The notes: a model not told the origin generated them from the letters alone. A stretch of DNA of 61,883 bases from Methylococcales bacterium (GCA_026398935.1 JAPLRW010000259.1:1-61883), one strand, 5' to 3'; positions 18,441-28,579 are shown, numbered from the stretch's first letter. Translations and numbers: made by a program.

Positions 18441-19109
18441 TTATAGTGGTAATGGTGCTGGTTCGCTTTCTTCTGGTGCGTGGGTTTGTTGATAATGCGT
18501 TTCAAGGGTTTGCCAGCGGTTAATCATCAGGCAAAATAATTCCGCCGTTTTTTCTGTATCATAAAGCGCTGAATGCGCCTTACTGCCGTCCCATTCTAAA
18601 CCAGCGGCTTGTGCGACTTTGGCTAAGACGGTTTGTTGATAAATCAATCCGCCCAAGGTTGCTGTATCGAAGCTGCTAAAGGGATGAAAAGGGCTGCGAG
18701 TAATTTGCGCACGTTGAATCGCCGCATTTAAGAAACTGATGTCGAAAGCTGGGTTATGACCCACCAAAATAGCGCGTGAGCAATTGTTGCGCTTAACCGC
18801 TGCTTTTATTGGGGTAAATAAGGTATCCAGAGCCGTTTTCTCATCAACCGCCATACGAAAAGGATGATACGGATCAATGCCGTTAAATTTTAGAGCGGCG
18901 TCATCCAGTTCTGAATTTTTAAATGGGATGATATTACACGCATAGCGTTCGGTAATAACCAGCTCATTTTTCTCATCCAGCTCTACAATGACTGCTGCAA
19001 TCTCTAATAAAGGGTTTTTTTTGGGGTTAAAACCTGCGGTTTCGATGTCAATTACCACCGGTAAATAACCGCGGAATCGTTTGCCTAAGGGGTTACAAAT
19101 AGAATGCAT
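18441..19109 (-). CDS. rnt: Ribonuclease T
   Basis: This 222-residue DEDD-family 3'-5' exoribonuclease trims the 3' CCA end of tRNA and matures stable RNAs. Exo motifs are visible: VIDIETAGFNP (Exo I, D-E, near residues 20-30), LVGHNPAFDISFLN (Exo II) and AHSALYDTEKTAELF (Exo III, H/D). The FHPFSSFDTATL segment is typical of RNase T, distinguishing it from DNA polymerase III epsilon. Length matches the family. It converges with fabI and is divergent from mlaA, about 120 bp apart. Confidence 0.93.
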   Translation of the reverse strand: MHSICNPLGKRFRGYLPVVIDIETAGFNPKKNPLLEIAAVIVELDEKNELVITERYACNIIPFKNSELDDAALKFNGIDPYHPFRMAVDEKTALDTLFTPIKAAVKRNNCSRAILVGHNPAFDISFLNAAIQRAQITRSPFHPFSSFDTATLGGLIYQQTVLAKVAQAAGLEWDGSKAHSALYDTEKTAELFCLMINRWQTLETHYQQTHAPEESEPAPLPL

Positions 19110-19232
19110 GTTGACGATTTAGTATTATTTAAAGCGTTGCGTAATTATCGATGCTTAATTTAGTTTATGATATGTTACGCTAATTATGATTAGCACCAAT
19201 AAAAATATTACATAGAGCTAAAGGAAGTGAAA

Positions 19233-20036
19233 ATGCGAACGTTTAAAATTAACGTCTTAATGGGGAGTTGTTTATTGAGTGCTTTAAGTGGCTGCACGAC
19301 GTTGGCGACTAAAGATGCTCGTGATCCTTTGGAAAGCTGGAACAGGGATGTGCAAGTTTTTAATGATAAGGTTGATGAATATGCCTTGAAGCCGATTGCG
19401 CAAGGCTACCAATTTATTATGCCCGCGTTTGCAGACACGGCGGTGACGAATTTTTTTAGTAATTTGGACGATATTGGTGTTGCTCTTAATGATTTCATGC
19501 AATTGAAATTTGAACAAGGTGGTTTGGATAGCGCCCGGTTTTTAGTGAACAGTGTTGCTGGTGTAGGTGGTGTCATGGATGTCGCAGCAGACCTGGATTT
19601 GCCGAAGCATGATGAAGATTTTGATCAAACCTTGGGTGTCTGGGGTGTTCCTATGGGGCCTTATGTGGTATTGCCGTTCTTAGGGCCTAATTCGGCGCGT
19701 GGCATAGGCGGTAAAATTGGTGATGCGGGCTTAAATCCGCTGATTTATCTTGGTTACGGTGTTATTCCTACAGGATTAAGCAGTGCCAATGAAAGTATTA
19801 TTTCGAGTGCATTAGGCGCACTAAAAGTCATTGATACGCGAGCTGATCTCTTAAGTACAGAGAAGATCGCCGATGAAGCAGCGATTGATCGTTATGATTT
19901 CTTTAAAAATTCTTACCTACAAAGACGTAATTACTTGGTTAATGATGGCAAAGTGGCTGAGGAAAATACTGATTTTGATGAGAGCGATTTGGATGCTGAA
20001 CCAAAGAGCGAGTCAAAAAGTTTGAAGCCGCAATAG
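19233..20036 (+). CDS. mlaA: MlaA (VacJ) outer-membrane lipoprotein
   Basis: This 267-residue lipoprotein of the outer membrane starts the Mla pathway, which removes mislocalised phospholipids from the outer leaflet. The signal peptide ends LLSALSGC (lipobox). Family motifs are RDPLESWNRDVQVFND, NFFSNLDDIGVALNDFMQ, RFLVNSVAGVGGVMDVA and LGVWGVPMGPYVVLPFLGP. ATG 19233 was chosen over the in-frame GTG 19227, because AAGGA at 19221-19225 is ideally spaced from it. The C-terminus is acidic/Ser-rich (DESDLDAEPKSESKS). The other mla genes are not in the window. It precedes trkA by 28 bp. Confidence 0.93.
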   Translation: MRTFKINVLMGSCLLSALSGCTTLATKDARDPLESWNRDVQVFNDKVDEYALKPIAQGYQFIMPAFADTAVTNFFSNLDDIGVALNDFMQLKFEQGGLDSARFLVNSVAGVGGVMDVAADLDLPKHDEDFDQTLGVWGVPMGPYVVLPFLGPNSARGIGGKIGDAGLNPLIYLGYGVIPTGLSSANESIISSALGALKVIDTRADLLSTEKIADEAAIDRYDFFKNSYLQRRNYLVNDGKVAEENTDFDESDLDAEPKSESKSLKPQ

Positions 20037-20064
20037 CGTTATTTTTTAGGTGTAGAGCGACTTA

Positions 20065-21426
20065 ATGAAGATACTGATTCTTGGTGCTGGTTCTGCAGGT
20101 TCTTCTGTGGCCAGTGCGCTGTCAAGTGAAGAAAATGATATTACGATCATTGATTACAAACCTCAGCTGTTGGCTATTTTAAAGGCAAAGTTTGATATTG
20201 TAACGGTAGTGGGTAATGCTGCTCACCCTAAAGTTCTGGAACAAGCGGGTGTGGAAACGGCTGACATTGTGATTGCGGTAACGGATCGTGATGAAACCAA
20301 TATGCTGGCTTGTTTAATTATTAGTAAGTTATACCGTCGTCCAAAAACAATAGCACGGGTGCGCGCTATTGATTATCTAAAACACCCTAAACTGTTTGAA
20401 GCCAACGGTATTCCCGTTGATATTGTGATTAGCCCTGAACATATTGTGATGGAGGCGATTCGTAATTTAATCGAGTTTCCGGGCGTATTGCACGTATCTA
20501 ATTTTGCATCCGGGTTGGTGCGGCTTTTTTCAGTTAAAGTCGTGGCGAATAGTTTTTTAATCGGTGAGAAAATTAAAGAACTAAAGCAGCGCTTGAGTGA
20601 TGGGAAAATTCGTATCGTAGCGATTTTTAGACAGGGAAAACCACAAATCGTTAACGGAGATTCCATCATTCAAGCGGGTGATGAAGTATTTTTTGTGGTT
20701 CCTGGAAAAGACATGCGCCGGGTTTTAAAAGAACTGCATGTTTTGGAAGCACCCATAAAGCGCATTACCATTGCTGGCGGTGGGCATGTTGGAAAACGGT
20801 TGGCATTAGCGTTAGAAAATGACTACCATGTAAAAATTATTGAAAAAGACCCTGCGCGGGCTAGAAAAATTGCTAATGAATTAAAACATACCTTGGTGTT
20901 GCTTGGCGATTGTACCAATGAGGCGCTGTTGGTTGATGAGTCAATTGAAAGTACGGATTTGTTTTGTTCGCTGACAGAGTTGGATGGTGTCAATATTATC
21001 GCTTCTTCGTTAGCGAAAAGTTTGGGGGCGCGTAAAGCGATATGCTTGTTGAATCAAGGGTCTTATACGAAGTTATTACCTTCAACCGGTATTGATGTTG
21101 CTGTACTTCCTAATCAGGAAACGCTCGGCAGTATTCTTAAACATGTGCGCCACGGTGATGTTGCGCAGGTAAATTCCTTATGTGGCGGTACTGCTGAGGC
21201 CATAGAGGCGATTGCACACAAACATAATGGCCCGCAGTCGGTGGTGGGTAAATGTGTAAAAGACATTAACTTTCCTCGGGGTATTGTGTTGGGTGCGTTG
21301 ATTCGACAGCAGCAATTGATTGAGATTCACCATGACACGGTGTTTGAAGAAAATGACCATGTGGTAATGTTTGCCATTGATAAAAAAATGGTGGTTAACA
21401 TTGAAAATTTTTTCCAAGCGATTTAA
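20065..21426 (+). CDS. trkA: Trk potassium uptake regulatory subunit TrkA
   Basis: This 453-residue cytosolic protein binds NAD(H)/nucleotides and gates TrkH. It has two RCK halves: N-domains opening MKILILGAGSAGSSVAS and ITIAGGGHVGKRLALALEND (about 232-251), each followed by a TrkA-C domain. The acid D of IIDYKPQLL and E of IIEKDPARA end the Rossmann strands. Length fits TrkA (about 458). trkH follows 128 bp later on the same strand. Confidence 0.95.
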   Translation: MKILILGAGSAGSSVASALSSEENDITIIDYKPQLLAILKAKFDIVTVVGNAAHPKVLEQAGVETADIVIAVTDRDETNMLACLIISKLYRRPKTIARVRAIDYLKHPKLFEANGIPVDIVISPEHIVMEAIRNLIEFPGVLHVSNFASGLVRLFSVKVVANSFLIGEKIKELKQRLSDGKIRIVAIFRQGKPQIVNGDSIIQAGDEVFFVVPGKDMRRVLKELHVLEAPIKRITIAGGGHVGKRLALALENDYHVKIIEKDPARARKIANELKHTLVLLGDCTNEALLVDESIESTDLFCSLTELDGVNIIASSLAKSLGARKAICLLNQGSYTKLLPSTGIDVAVLPNQETLGSILKHVRHGDVAQVNSLCGGTAEAIEAIAHKHNGPQSVVGKCVKDINFPRGIVLGALIRQQQLIEIHHDTVFEENDHVVMFAIDKKMVVNIENFFQAI

Positions 21427-21554
21427 GCGATACGTTCAGATGTATTTCAACGTTTACTGCGCCGCCTATTTTTCTTTTAATATCTGCTGCTAATGTCTAT
21501 TGTGTACTTGTTTACTTTGTATTCCCGTATCTCTCCTAAAAAACACGCGCGATC

Positions 21555-23012
21555 ATGAATGCCATTTTAACGATTATACATATCTTTGGTTTTATTACCG
21601 TAGGGTTTAGTGGCTTAATGGTCACTTGCTTATTAACGGCGCTAATGAGTGATGACGGCGCGAGCAGTGCGTTTCTCCAGAGTACGGTTATTACGTTTCT
21701 GTCTGGCGTGTTTATGTATGTGGCAACGCTGCATCGGCCTAAAAAAGTGTCACGCCAATCGGGTTTTTTGTTGGTGGCTGCTACTTGGTCGCTTATTCCG
21801 GTGTTTTGTACGTTACCGCTAGTCCTATATTTGCCGGAAATAAGTTTTATTGAAGCCTATTTCGAAACAGTATCAGGACTGACCACGACCGGTGCGACTA
21901 TCCTGACGGGGATTGATAATTTGCCGATGTCCATTAATCTTTGGCGACATGAGCTAAATTGGATTGCGGGGATGGGGATTATTATTTTCGCTGTAGCCAT
22001 TTTGCCTATCTTAGGGATTGGTGGGATGCAGTTGTATATTGCTGAATCGCCCGGAACCGTTAAAGATGCTGATTTACCCCCCCGTATCGCGCAAACCGCG
22101 AAAGCATTATGGATGGTTTATGCCGGTATTACCGTAGCGTGTATTCTTTCACTGCGATTGGTTGGTATGACATGGTTCGATGCTATCTGTCATGCTTTTT
22201 CGGCCATGAGTCTAGGTGGTTTTTCAACGCATGATAGCAGCGTGGGCTTTTTTGATTCTGTGCCGATTGAAGTGGTGTTGACTATTTTTCAATTAATAGC
22301 CGCGATTAATTTTGCCACGCATTTTATCGTGTTCAAAAAACGTACCTTAAGACCTTATCTTAAGGATATGGAAGCCACTTCTTTTTTAATGCTGGTATTG
22401 GGCAGTTGCGTTATGACGGCTGCAGTCCTTTGGCACGCGGGCACATATCCGGATTTTTTAACGGCATTGCGTCATGCGACCTTTAATTTGGTCACGATTG
22501 CGACCGATTGTGGTTTTGCCAGTCAGGACTTTAATCGGTGGCCTATTTTTGTACCGATGTGGATGCTGTTTCTCAGTTGTTTGTCTGCCTCTTCCGGTTC
22601 GACAGGCGGGGGGATTCGGATGATCCGGACGATTATTTTGCTTAAACAGGCGCGGCTGGAGTTTTTAAAATTTATTCACCCTTCTGCGATTCAGTTGATG
22701 AAAATCGGTGACACCATTGTGGGTGATAATATTATTACCTCGGTGACCGGTTTTATCTTTTTGTATTTTATTAGTATTGTGATCTTAGTGTTTACGTTGC
22801 TGTTTAGTGGTCTAGACTTTATTACCGCTTTTTCGGCGATTATTGCCTGTTTTAATAATGCGGGGCCAGGGCTTGGTCAGGTAGGGCCGGCCTCAAACTT
22901 TGCCAGTTTGAATGACTTTCAAATGGGGGTGTGTATTTTTGCAATGTTGTTAGGACGCGTACAGATATTCTCCATCGTAATTTTATTTGTACCTGAGTTT
23001 TGGAGAAAATAA
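21555..23012 (+). CDS. trkH: Trk potassium transporter TrkH
   Basis: This 485-residue inner-membrane K+ channel-like subunit is built from four M1-P-M2 repeats. Selectivity-filter loops are visible as SGLTTTGATI (about 108-117), MSLGGFSTHD, TIATDCGFAS and ACFNNAGPGLGQVGP, where the key Gly residues are conserved. The extra N-terminal helices (residues 5-60) match TrkH. It pairs with TrkA encoded just upstream. The stop overlaps the ribosome-binding region of the ApbE gene, suggesting co-transcription. Confidence 0.95.
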   Translation: MNAILTIIHIFGFITVGFSGLMVTCLLTALMSDDGASSAFLQSTVITFLSGVFMYVATLHRPKKVSRQSGFLLVAATWSLIPVFCTLPLVLYLPEISFIEAYFETVSGLTTTGATILTGIDNLPMSINLWRHELNWIAGMGIIIFAVAILPILGIGGMQLYIAESPGTVKDADLPPRIAQTAKALWMVYAGITVACILSLRLVGMTWFDAICHAFSAMSLGGFSTHDSSVGFFDSVPIEVVLTIFQLIAAINFATHFIVFKKRTLRPYLKDMEATSFLMLVLGSCVMTAAVLWHAGTYPDFLTALRHATFNLVTIATDCGFASQDFNRWPIFVPMWMLFLSCLSASSGSTGGGIRMIRTIILLKQARLEFLKFIHPSAIQLMKIGDTIVGDNIITSVTGFIFLYFISIVILVFTLLFSGLDFITAFSAIIACFNNAGPGLGQVGPASNFASLNDFQMGVCIFAMLLGRVQIFSIVILFVPEFWRK

Positions 23013-23013
23013 G

Positions 23014-24051
23014 GTGTTATTGCATGGAATTACCTCAATTAAGCGATTAATCGTACATTGCTTAATACCTTTTTTTTTGGTCGGTTGCACAGAGCCGCCT
23101 ATCCAAAAATTTGAAGGGTTTGCACAGGGGACAACGTACCACATCAGTTATTGGTCTGAGTTACCAGTTGATGCAAAAGCGATTCAAGTCAGTGTTGAAA
23201 AGGAGTTTGGAGTTATTGATAAGCTGTTATCTAACTATCGACCTGATTCAGTTATAGAGGTGTTTAACAGTGTTGAAAATACCGAGAGCCAAGAGGTTGG
23301 GCGTGAAATCGTGTCTCTGGTACGTATCGCTGAAACGGTTAATCGTGCCAGCCTAGGTTGCTATGATCTGACGATTAAGCCCTTGTTTGATTTGTGGGGG
23401 TTTCGTGGTGATGCGTTAACTATTCCTAGCGATACGGACATCCGTAAGACTTTACAGCAAATCGGCATGCGCAAGCTGGAGATTATCGATGATACGCATC
23501 TCCGCAAGCAGCAAGCAGATTTGAAGGTTGATTTATCGTCTATCGCACAAGGGTACAGTGTTGCAAGAATCAGTGAGGTGTTAGCACAGCAAGGTATTCA
23601 ACATTATTTGGTTGAGATAGGTGGTGAGCTAAAAACAGCGGGTCATAAACCCGATCTTAATGCTTGGCGTATCGCGGTAGAGCGACCTTTGCCGGGCGAG
23701 CAAACTATGCAAAAAATTATTACGTTGCCTAAGGACGTGCCAGCAGCCGTGATGACCTCCGGTACGTATCGGCATTATTTTGATGCCAATGGGCAGCGGT
23801 ATAGTCACATTCTGGATGCGCGTGTTGGCAAGCCAGTGACGCATAATTTAGTGTCAGTGACGGTTATTCACCCTGACCCCTCTGTTGCCGACGCTTGGTC
23901 AACCGCGTTGCTTTGTTTAGGTCAAACAGATGGAATGAACATTGCCAATGCTGAGAAAATTTCCGCATTGTTTATTACGCAACAGGATAACCAGTTGCTA
24001 GAATCCAAAAGTGAGCCTTTAATCGGCTCAACGACTGTTATCATTCATTAA
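23014..24051 (+). CDS. apbE: FAD:protein FMN transferase (ApbE) lipoprotein
   Basis: This 345-residue periplasmic lipoprotein covalently attaches FMN to flavoproteins such as Nqr/Rnf subunits. It has a signal with lipobox FFLVGC, then GFAQGTTYHISYW, YDLTIKPLFDLWGF, DLSSIAQGYSVARI and VEIGGELKTAGHK. The Mg/FAD site follows as AVMTSGTYRHYFDANGQRYS and HILDARVGKPV. GTG 23014 is the likely start: GGAG at 23002-23005 sits 8 bases upstream, inside the trkH end. No Nqr or Rnf genes are in this window, so its client is encoded elsewhere. A hairpin follows the stop. Confidence 0.93.
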   Translation: MLLHGITSIKRLIVHCLIPFFLVGCTEPPIQKFEGFAQGTTYHISYWSELPVDAKAIQVSVEKEFGVIDKLLSNYRPDSVIEVFNSVENTESQEVGREIVSLVRIAETVNRASLGCYDLTIKPLFDLWGFRGDALTIPSDTDIRKTLQQIGMRKLEIIDDTHLRKQQADLKVDLSSIAQGYSVARISEVLAQQGIQHYLVEIGGELKTAGHKPDLNAWRIAVERPLPGEQTMQKIITLPKDVPAAVMTSGTYRHYFDANGQRYSHILDARVGKPVTHNLVSVTVIHPDPSVADAWSTALLCLGQTDGMNIANAEKISALFITQQDNQLLESKSEPLIGSTTVIIH

Positions 24052-24059
24052 TACCAAGG

Positions 24060-24091
24060 ATCTGCTCACATTAAGTCGTGAGCAGATATTT
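24060..24091 (+). terminator. Terminator after apbE
   Basis: A perfect 10-bp stem (ATCTGCTCAC at 24060-24069, GTGAGCAGAT at 24078-24087) with an 8-base loop is followed by ATTTCTT. It separates the trk-apbE unit from hpnN. Confidence 0.65.
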
Positions 24092-24109
24092 CTTGACAGC
24101 TTATAGTTT

Positions 24110-26779
24110 ATGTCCATAAAAACCTACAGTTCAACCTTATTATCCCGTTGGGGCGAGTGGTCGCTTCGTTCTCCTTGGTTGATGTTGCTTATCATTGGTA
24201 TTTTGGCGGTTTTTGCCGTGCAATATACGGCCAAGCATTTGAGTATCAATACGGATACGGCTGAGCTGATTGCTCCCGACGCGCCTTTTCAACAAAATCG
24301 CCGTAATTTTGAAAAAGCCTTTGCACAAGATATGCATACGCTGTTACTGGTGGTTGAATCAGATTCGCCCGAATTGACTAAATCAGCGACTAAACGCTTG
24401 GCGCGTTTATTGCGTGCGGATAAAAGCAATTTTACGGCAGTCGCTATTCCAAATGATGAGTCTTTTTTTCATGAAAATGGCTTGTTATACTTGGACACTC
24501 CGGTGTTACAAGACTTATCCAACCGATTGTCTGAAGCCCAGCCGTTTATCGGCAGAATTGCGCAAGAGCCTAACTTAACAGGATTCTTTTCAATTTTTGA
24601 AGATGCACTTACCTCGGCGGATAAAACCCAAAATGTCCCCATCGATTTAACGACGTTGATTAACAAGGTGGTGGCTGGGTTAAATGCGGGTCTGAAGGGC
24701 GAGAATAGCTTACTGTCTTGGGAAAGTTTGATTGCTGAAAAAAAATCCCAACCCAATAAAGGCTTTATTGTTGTATCCCCGACCTTTGATTACGCACAAA
24801 TTCGCCCTGCGGAACAGGCTATTAATGCGATTCACACCGCTATTGCACACGTTCAAGAACCTAATCTGCCCAGCGTTAAAGTATGGATTACCGGGGAAGT
24901 CGGGCTTGAGGATGATGAGCTGTCAGGGATGAGTGCGGGTACGTTTACGGCGAGTGTTTTTTCTATCGTATTAGTCTGTCTTATTTTACTCATTGCCTAT
25001 CGTTCCGTGTTATTTACCTTGGTTACACTGGTGACATTGGCTGTTGGCATGGTTTTCTGTGGTTTTTTTGCCGCGTTTTCGGTGCGCGAGTTAAACCTGA
25101 TTTCTGTTGCGTTTGCGGTATCGAATATTGGTTTAGGGGTGGAATATGCGATTCATTTCTGTTTACGCTATCGGGATAATTTAGATCATCATATCAATCC
25201 GAGTAGGGCGTTACGCAGTACGCTTACCTCTACCTCGCCTTCTTTACTGTTATGTGCAGGCACGACCGCGATCGGTCTTTATGCTTTTATACCCACGGAT
25301 TATAAGGGGGTTTCTGAGCTGGGATTATTGGCGGGAACCAGTTTATTTATTTGCTTATTAGTGACTTTAACCCTTTTACCTGCGTTACTAAAATTCGTAC
25401 CGGTTACAGCGCCCGTCGAAACCGTTAAAGCGCGGCCTGCATTCAGTACATGGGCTGAAAAAATGGCGAAATTCACTTTACATTATGCCAAGCCTATTGC
25501 GCTAACCACCTGTTTATTGGCTATTATATCGGTCATACTGGTTTTTAATGTCAAAACTGATTTTAATCCCATTAATCTTCGTGACCCGAACACCGAGTCG
25601 GTTATCGCGTTTCAAAACCTGATGAAAGATAAAGAGACGACGCCGATGACGCTGACCGTGTTGGTGAATGATGAAAAACAGGTCAAGGCAGTACAACACC
25701 AATTAAGCGCGATTGCTTCTGTGGATAAAACCATTAGTTTGTTCGATTTTATACCGACAGAGCAGGAAGAAAAACTGGCAATGATCGAGGAAACCAGTTT
25801 ATTGCTAGGGTCACAAGTACAAGGATTCCCCGTGTTAAAGCCGGATGATAATCCCGTACCCGCTATTACGCGTTTGATAGCGGCGATAGATACCGGTTTA
25901 GCCACTAAAACAGCAGCGCAGGAAATAGCAGCATTGCACACCTTTAAGCAAGCACTGCAAGATATTTTGCTGGAGTTATCGGCGTTGCAAGAGCCTAGTC
26001 GACGTTTATTTATTGAGAAGTTGCAAACGACGCTATTAGGCACGCTGCCGTCAGTTATGAATGAATTATTAACAGGCTTTAAAGCACACGAGGTCAGCCT
26101 CAATGATTTGCCTGCTGATTTTAAAGCCCGTTGGCTGAGTAAGGAAGGCTGGTATCGTATTCAAGTTTATCCCAAGAAAGATTTGAATAATTTAACCGAT
26201 TTAGAAACGTTTATCACCGATGTACAAGCGATAGCACCGAATGCGACTGATTTACCGGTCATGTATTTAGAGTCGATGAAGGAAGTGATTGCGGCTTTTC
26301 AACAAGCTATCGCTATTGCCTTAATCACGATTGCGTTATTGTTGTACGCTATCCGACGTAATGTTACGGATACGATGCTGGTGATGACACCGTTGATTTT
26401 AGCAGGACTGTTTACTATGGCCAGTACGGTACTCACTGGAACGCCTATTAATTTTGCCAATATCATTGCTTTGCCCTTATTATTAGGCATGGGGGTGGAT
26501 AATGGTATTCACATGGTTGAAAAATTGCATCATTCCATATCGGAAGATCAAAATATTTATCAATCCAGTACTGCGCGCGCGATGTTTTATGGTGCATTAA
26601 CCACGGTGTCAAGTTTTGCGGGTCTCGCTTTTTCACCGCATCAGGGTATTGCCAGTATGGGCTTGATTATTACCATGGGGATTTTCTGGATCATGGTCAG
26701 TACCTTTATTATTTTACCGGCATTAAGTAAAATTTTTCTTAAAACAACACCGATAAAAAATACGTTAGCACCGCTTTAA
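24110..26779 (+). CDS. hpnN: Hopanoid-associated RND exporter HpnN
   Basis: This 889-residue RND/MMPL-superfamily inner-membrane transporter is predicted to move hopanoids to the outer membrane. It has the two-fold layout: TM1 near residues 23-42, a large periplasmic domain to ~280, TM2-6 to ~430 (with the AFAVSNIGLGVEYAIHFCLR core), TM7 near 460, a second periplasmic domain to ~720 and TM8-12. The conserved LLLGMGVDNGIHMVEKL segment is in the last half. The N-terminal INTDTAELIAPDAPFQQNRR is typical of HpnN. Hopanoid cyclase genes are not in the window. It fits a methanotroph, where hopanoids are abundant. Other MMPL lipid exporters are the alternative. Confidence 0.85.
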   Translation: MSIKTYSSTLLSRWGEWSLRSPWLMLLIIGILAVFAVQYTAKHLSINTDTAELIAPDAPFQQNRRNFEKAFAQDMHTLLLVVESDSPELTKSATKRLARLLRADKSNFTAVAIPNDESFFHENGLLYLDTPVLQDLSNRLSEAQPFIGRIAQEPNLTGFFSIFEDALTSADKTQNVPIDLTTLINKVVAGLNAGLKGENSLLSWESLIAEKKSQPNKGFIVVSPTFDYAQIRPAEQAINAIHTAIAHVQEPNLPSVKVWITGEVGLEDDELSGMSAGTFTASVFSIVLVCLILLIAYRSVLFTLVTLVTLAVGMVFCGFFAAFSVRELNLISVAFAVSNIGLGVEYAIHFCLRYRDNLDHHINPSRALRSTLTSTSPSLLLCAGTTAIGLYAFIPTDYKGVSELGLLAGTSLFICLLVTLTLLPALLKFVPVTAPVETVKARPAFSTWAEKMAKFTLHYAKPIALTTCLLAIISVILVFNVKTDFNPINLRDPNTESVIAFQNLMKDKETTPMTLTVLVNDEKQVKAVQHQLSAIASVDKTISLFDFIPTEQEEKLAMIEETSLLLGSQVQGFPVLKPDDNPVPAITRLIAAIDTGLATKTAAQEIAALHTFKQALQDILLELSALQEPSRRLFIEKLQTTLLGTLPSVMNELLTGFKAHEVSLNDLPADFKARWLSKEGWYRIQVYPKKDLNNLTDLETFITDVQAIAPNATDLPVMYLESMKEVIAAFQQAIAIALITIALLLYAIRRNVTDTMLVMTPLILAGLFTMASTVLTGTPINFANIIALPLLLGMGVDNGIHMVEKLHHSISEDQNIYQSSTARAMFYGALTTVSSFAGLAFSPHQGIASMGLIITMGIFWIMVSTFIILPALSKIFLKTTPIKNTLAPL

Positions 26780-26807
26780 ATGCAGTATTGGGGTTTTTTA
26801 TCTCAGT

Positions 26808-26831
26808 GCCTGTTTAATGAAATAAACAGGC
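26808..26831 (+). terminator. Hairpin after hpnN
   Basis: Perfect 9-bp arms GCCTGTTTA (26808-26816) and TAAACAGGC (26823-26831) form a hairpin 29 bases after the hpnN stop. The following TTGG is a weak T tract, so termination may be partial. Confidence 0.45.
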
Positions 26832-26869
26832 TTGGCGGTCAGTAGTTCCGCCTAATCTTTTAACTTAAA

Positions 26870-28291
26870 ATGAGTGATCGCCAGATGACGCTGCAAATTT
26901 TTCGTACTAAACCGATTCAAGCGTCTGATGATGCCATTGATCATGGACTTAAACGCTGCCTGTCCGCTTGGGATCTGGCTTTTTTAGGTATAGGGGCTAT
27001 TATCGGTACGGGTATTTTTGTACTAACCGGTATCGCGGCCGCTACGCAAGCAGGGCCTGCCGTGGTGCTGTCGTTTATTATTGCAGGGATTGCGTGCGCG
27101 TTTGCAGCGCTCTCTTATGCGGAGTTATCGGCGGCTATCGGTGGTTGTGGCAGTGCTTATGGGTATAGTTATGCAGCTTTCGGTGAGTTGTGTGCGTTTA
27201 TCATCGGCTGGGATTTATTACTGGAATATGGTATTTCCGTCGCTGCCGTTGCTAATGGGTGGTCAGGTTATTTTAATAATGCCCTCACGGCGATAGGGAT
27301 GCCGTTGCCAGATAGTTTGACCAAAGCCCCAAAATTAGGCGGGCTGATTAATTTACCTGCGGCGGGGATTATCCTATTAATTATGCTGCTGCTGATTATG
27401 GGCGTAAAGCAAAGTGCTAAAGCCAATAATGCGATGGTCTTTGTAAAGCTGATTACCATTGTTATCTTTATTAGTGTGGCAATGTTTAACGTGCATCCAG
27501 AACATTGGCATCCGTTTATGCCTTTCGGCTGGTTTCAAACGCTTCCGGACGGTAAAACCACGGGCGTATTGGCAGGTGCTTCTTTGGTGTTTTTTGCGTA
27601 TGTTGGTTTCGATGCGGTTTCTACGGCTGCTGAAGAAGCGAAAGATCCTCAGCGCGATCTGCCCTTTGGCATTATCACTTCGCTACTTTTTTGTACGGTT
27701 ATTTATATTATTGTCGCGGGTTTATTGACCGGTGTGGTTAATTATAAAGACTTAAATGTTTCATCACCTGTTGCACATGCCTTAACCTTAATTGGATTTG
27801 ATTGGGCTTCAGCCCTCATTTCAACAGGGGTTATTGCTGGATTAACGACGGTGATGTTGGTGCTATACTACGGTTTAACGCGAATTATATTTGCCATGTC
27901 CCGTGACGGGTTGTTGTCGGCTTTTTTTAGTGAAGTGAATCCCGTTACACAAACGCCGGTGCGAGTCATTGTGGTGTGTGGTGTGCTTATATCGCTCATT
28001 GCCGGGTTTATGCCGTTGGGTGATCTTGCAGAACTGGTTAATATTGGTACGTTAGCTGCATTTGTGTTGGTGTGTTTTGGCGCGGCGGTGTTGCGCATTA
28101 CTAAGCCGGATTTACCTAGACCGTTTCGTACGCCGTTTAGCCCCTTGTTTCCGGTACTGGGTATGTTGTCGTGTGGCGCGTTAATGGCTTTTTTGCCATC
28201 ACTGACTTGGTTACGTTTTGTGGTGTGGTTAGTTATTGGCTTAATTGTGTATTTTTCGTATTCTATACACAATAGTAAATTGGCTAAGTGA
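26870..28291 (+). CDS. APC-family (cationic) amino acid permease
   Basis: This 473-residue inner-membrane protein has about 12 TM segments. The APC signature is near the N-terminus (FLGIGAIIGTGIFVLTGIAA, about residues 38-57), followed by GPAVVLSFIIAGIACAFAAL and YAELSAAIGGCGSAYGYSY. This resembles the CAT/YfnA subgroup of amino acid/H+ symporters. Substrate cannot be set from sequence. It is likely its own transcription unit, with tatA starting 64 bp later. Confidence 0.9.
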   Translation: MSDRQMTLQIFRTKPIQASDDAIDHGLKRCLSAWDLAFLGIGAIIGTGIFVLTGIAAATQAGPAVVLSFIIAGIACAFAALSYAELSAAIGGCGSAYGYSYAAFGELCAFIIGWDLLLEYGISVAAVANGWSGYFNNALTAIGMPLPDSLTKAPKLGGLINLPAAGIILLIMLLLIMGVKQSAKANNAMVFVKLITIVIFISVAMFNVHPEHWHPFMPFGWFQTLPDGKTTGVLAGASLVFFAYVGFDAVSTAAEEAKDPQRDLPFGIITSLLFCTVIYIIVAGLLTGVVNYKDLNVSSPVAHALTLIGFDWASALISTGVIAGLTTVMLVLYYGLTRIIFAMSRDGLLSAFFSEVNPVTQTPVRVIVVCGVLISLIAGFMPLGDLAELVNIGTLAAFVLVCFGAAVLRITKPDLPRPFRTPFSPLFPVLGMLSCGALMAFLPSLTWLRFVVWLVIGLIVYFSYSIHNSKLAK

Positions 28292-28355
28292 TACGTTTTA
28301 GCCTGCACGCACATTGCGTGTGTGGGTTTAAATTAAACAAACAGAGGAATTAAAA

Positions 28356-28565
28356 ATGGGCATCAGTGTGACAAAATTACTCATTATTTTGGCTATCGTC
28401 ATCGTTTTTTTTGGAACTAAGCGTTTAAAGAATATCGGTTCTGATTTAGGTGCGGCGATTAAAGGTTTTCGTGCAGCGATTAAAGATGGCGAAGAGGATA
28501 ATAACGAGGCAAAGCCAGAAGCAAGCATAGACGGTGTTAAATCCAATCCGAATGAAAAAGTGTAA
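28356..28565 (+). CDS. tatA: Sec-independent translocase subunit TatA
   Basis: This 69-residue protein has a single N-terminal TM helix ([20 protein letters not shown]), the FG-T-K-R-L hinge, an amphipathic helix ([16 protein letters not shown]) and an acidic/charged tail, the standard TatA form. TatA polymerises to form the pore exporting folded, twin-arginine-signal proteins. AGAGGAA precedes the ATG. tatB and tatC do not follow, so this is a solitary tatA/E-type gene in this window. Confidence 0.92.
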   Translation: MGISVTKLLIILAIVIVFFGTKRLKNIGSDLGAAIKGFRAAIKDGEEDNNEAKPEASIDGVKSNPNEKV

Positions 28566-28579
28566 GTTAGGCGTTAGTC

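Noticed and set aside
24094-24099. TTGACA as a -35 box before hpnN
   Set aside because: It lies only about 10 bases before the start codon, too near for a promoter of this gene.
25612-26103. 163-residue minus-strand frame within hpnN
   Set aside because: Antisense shadow; Ser/Cys-rich composition and no family resemblance.
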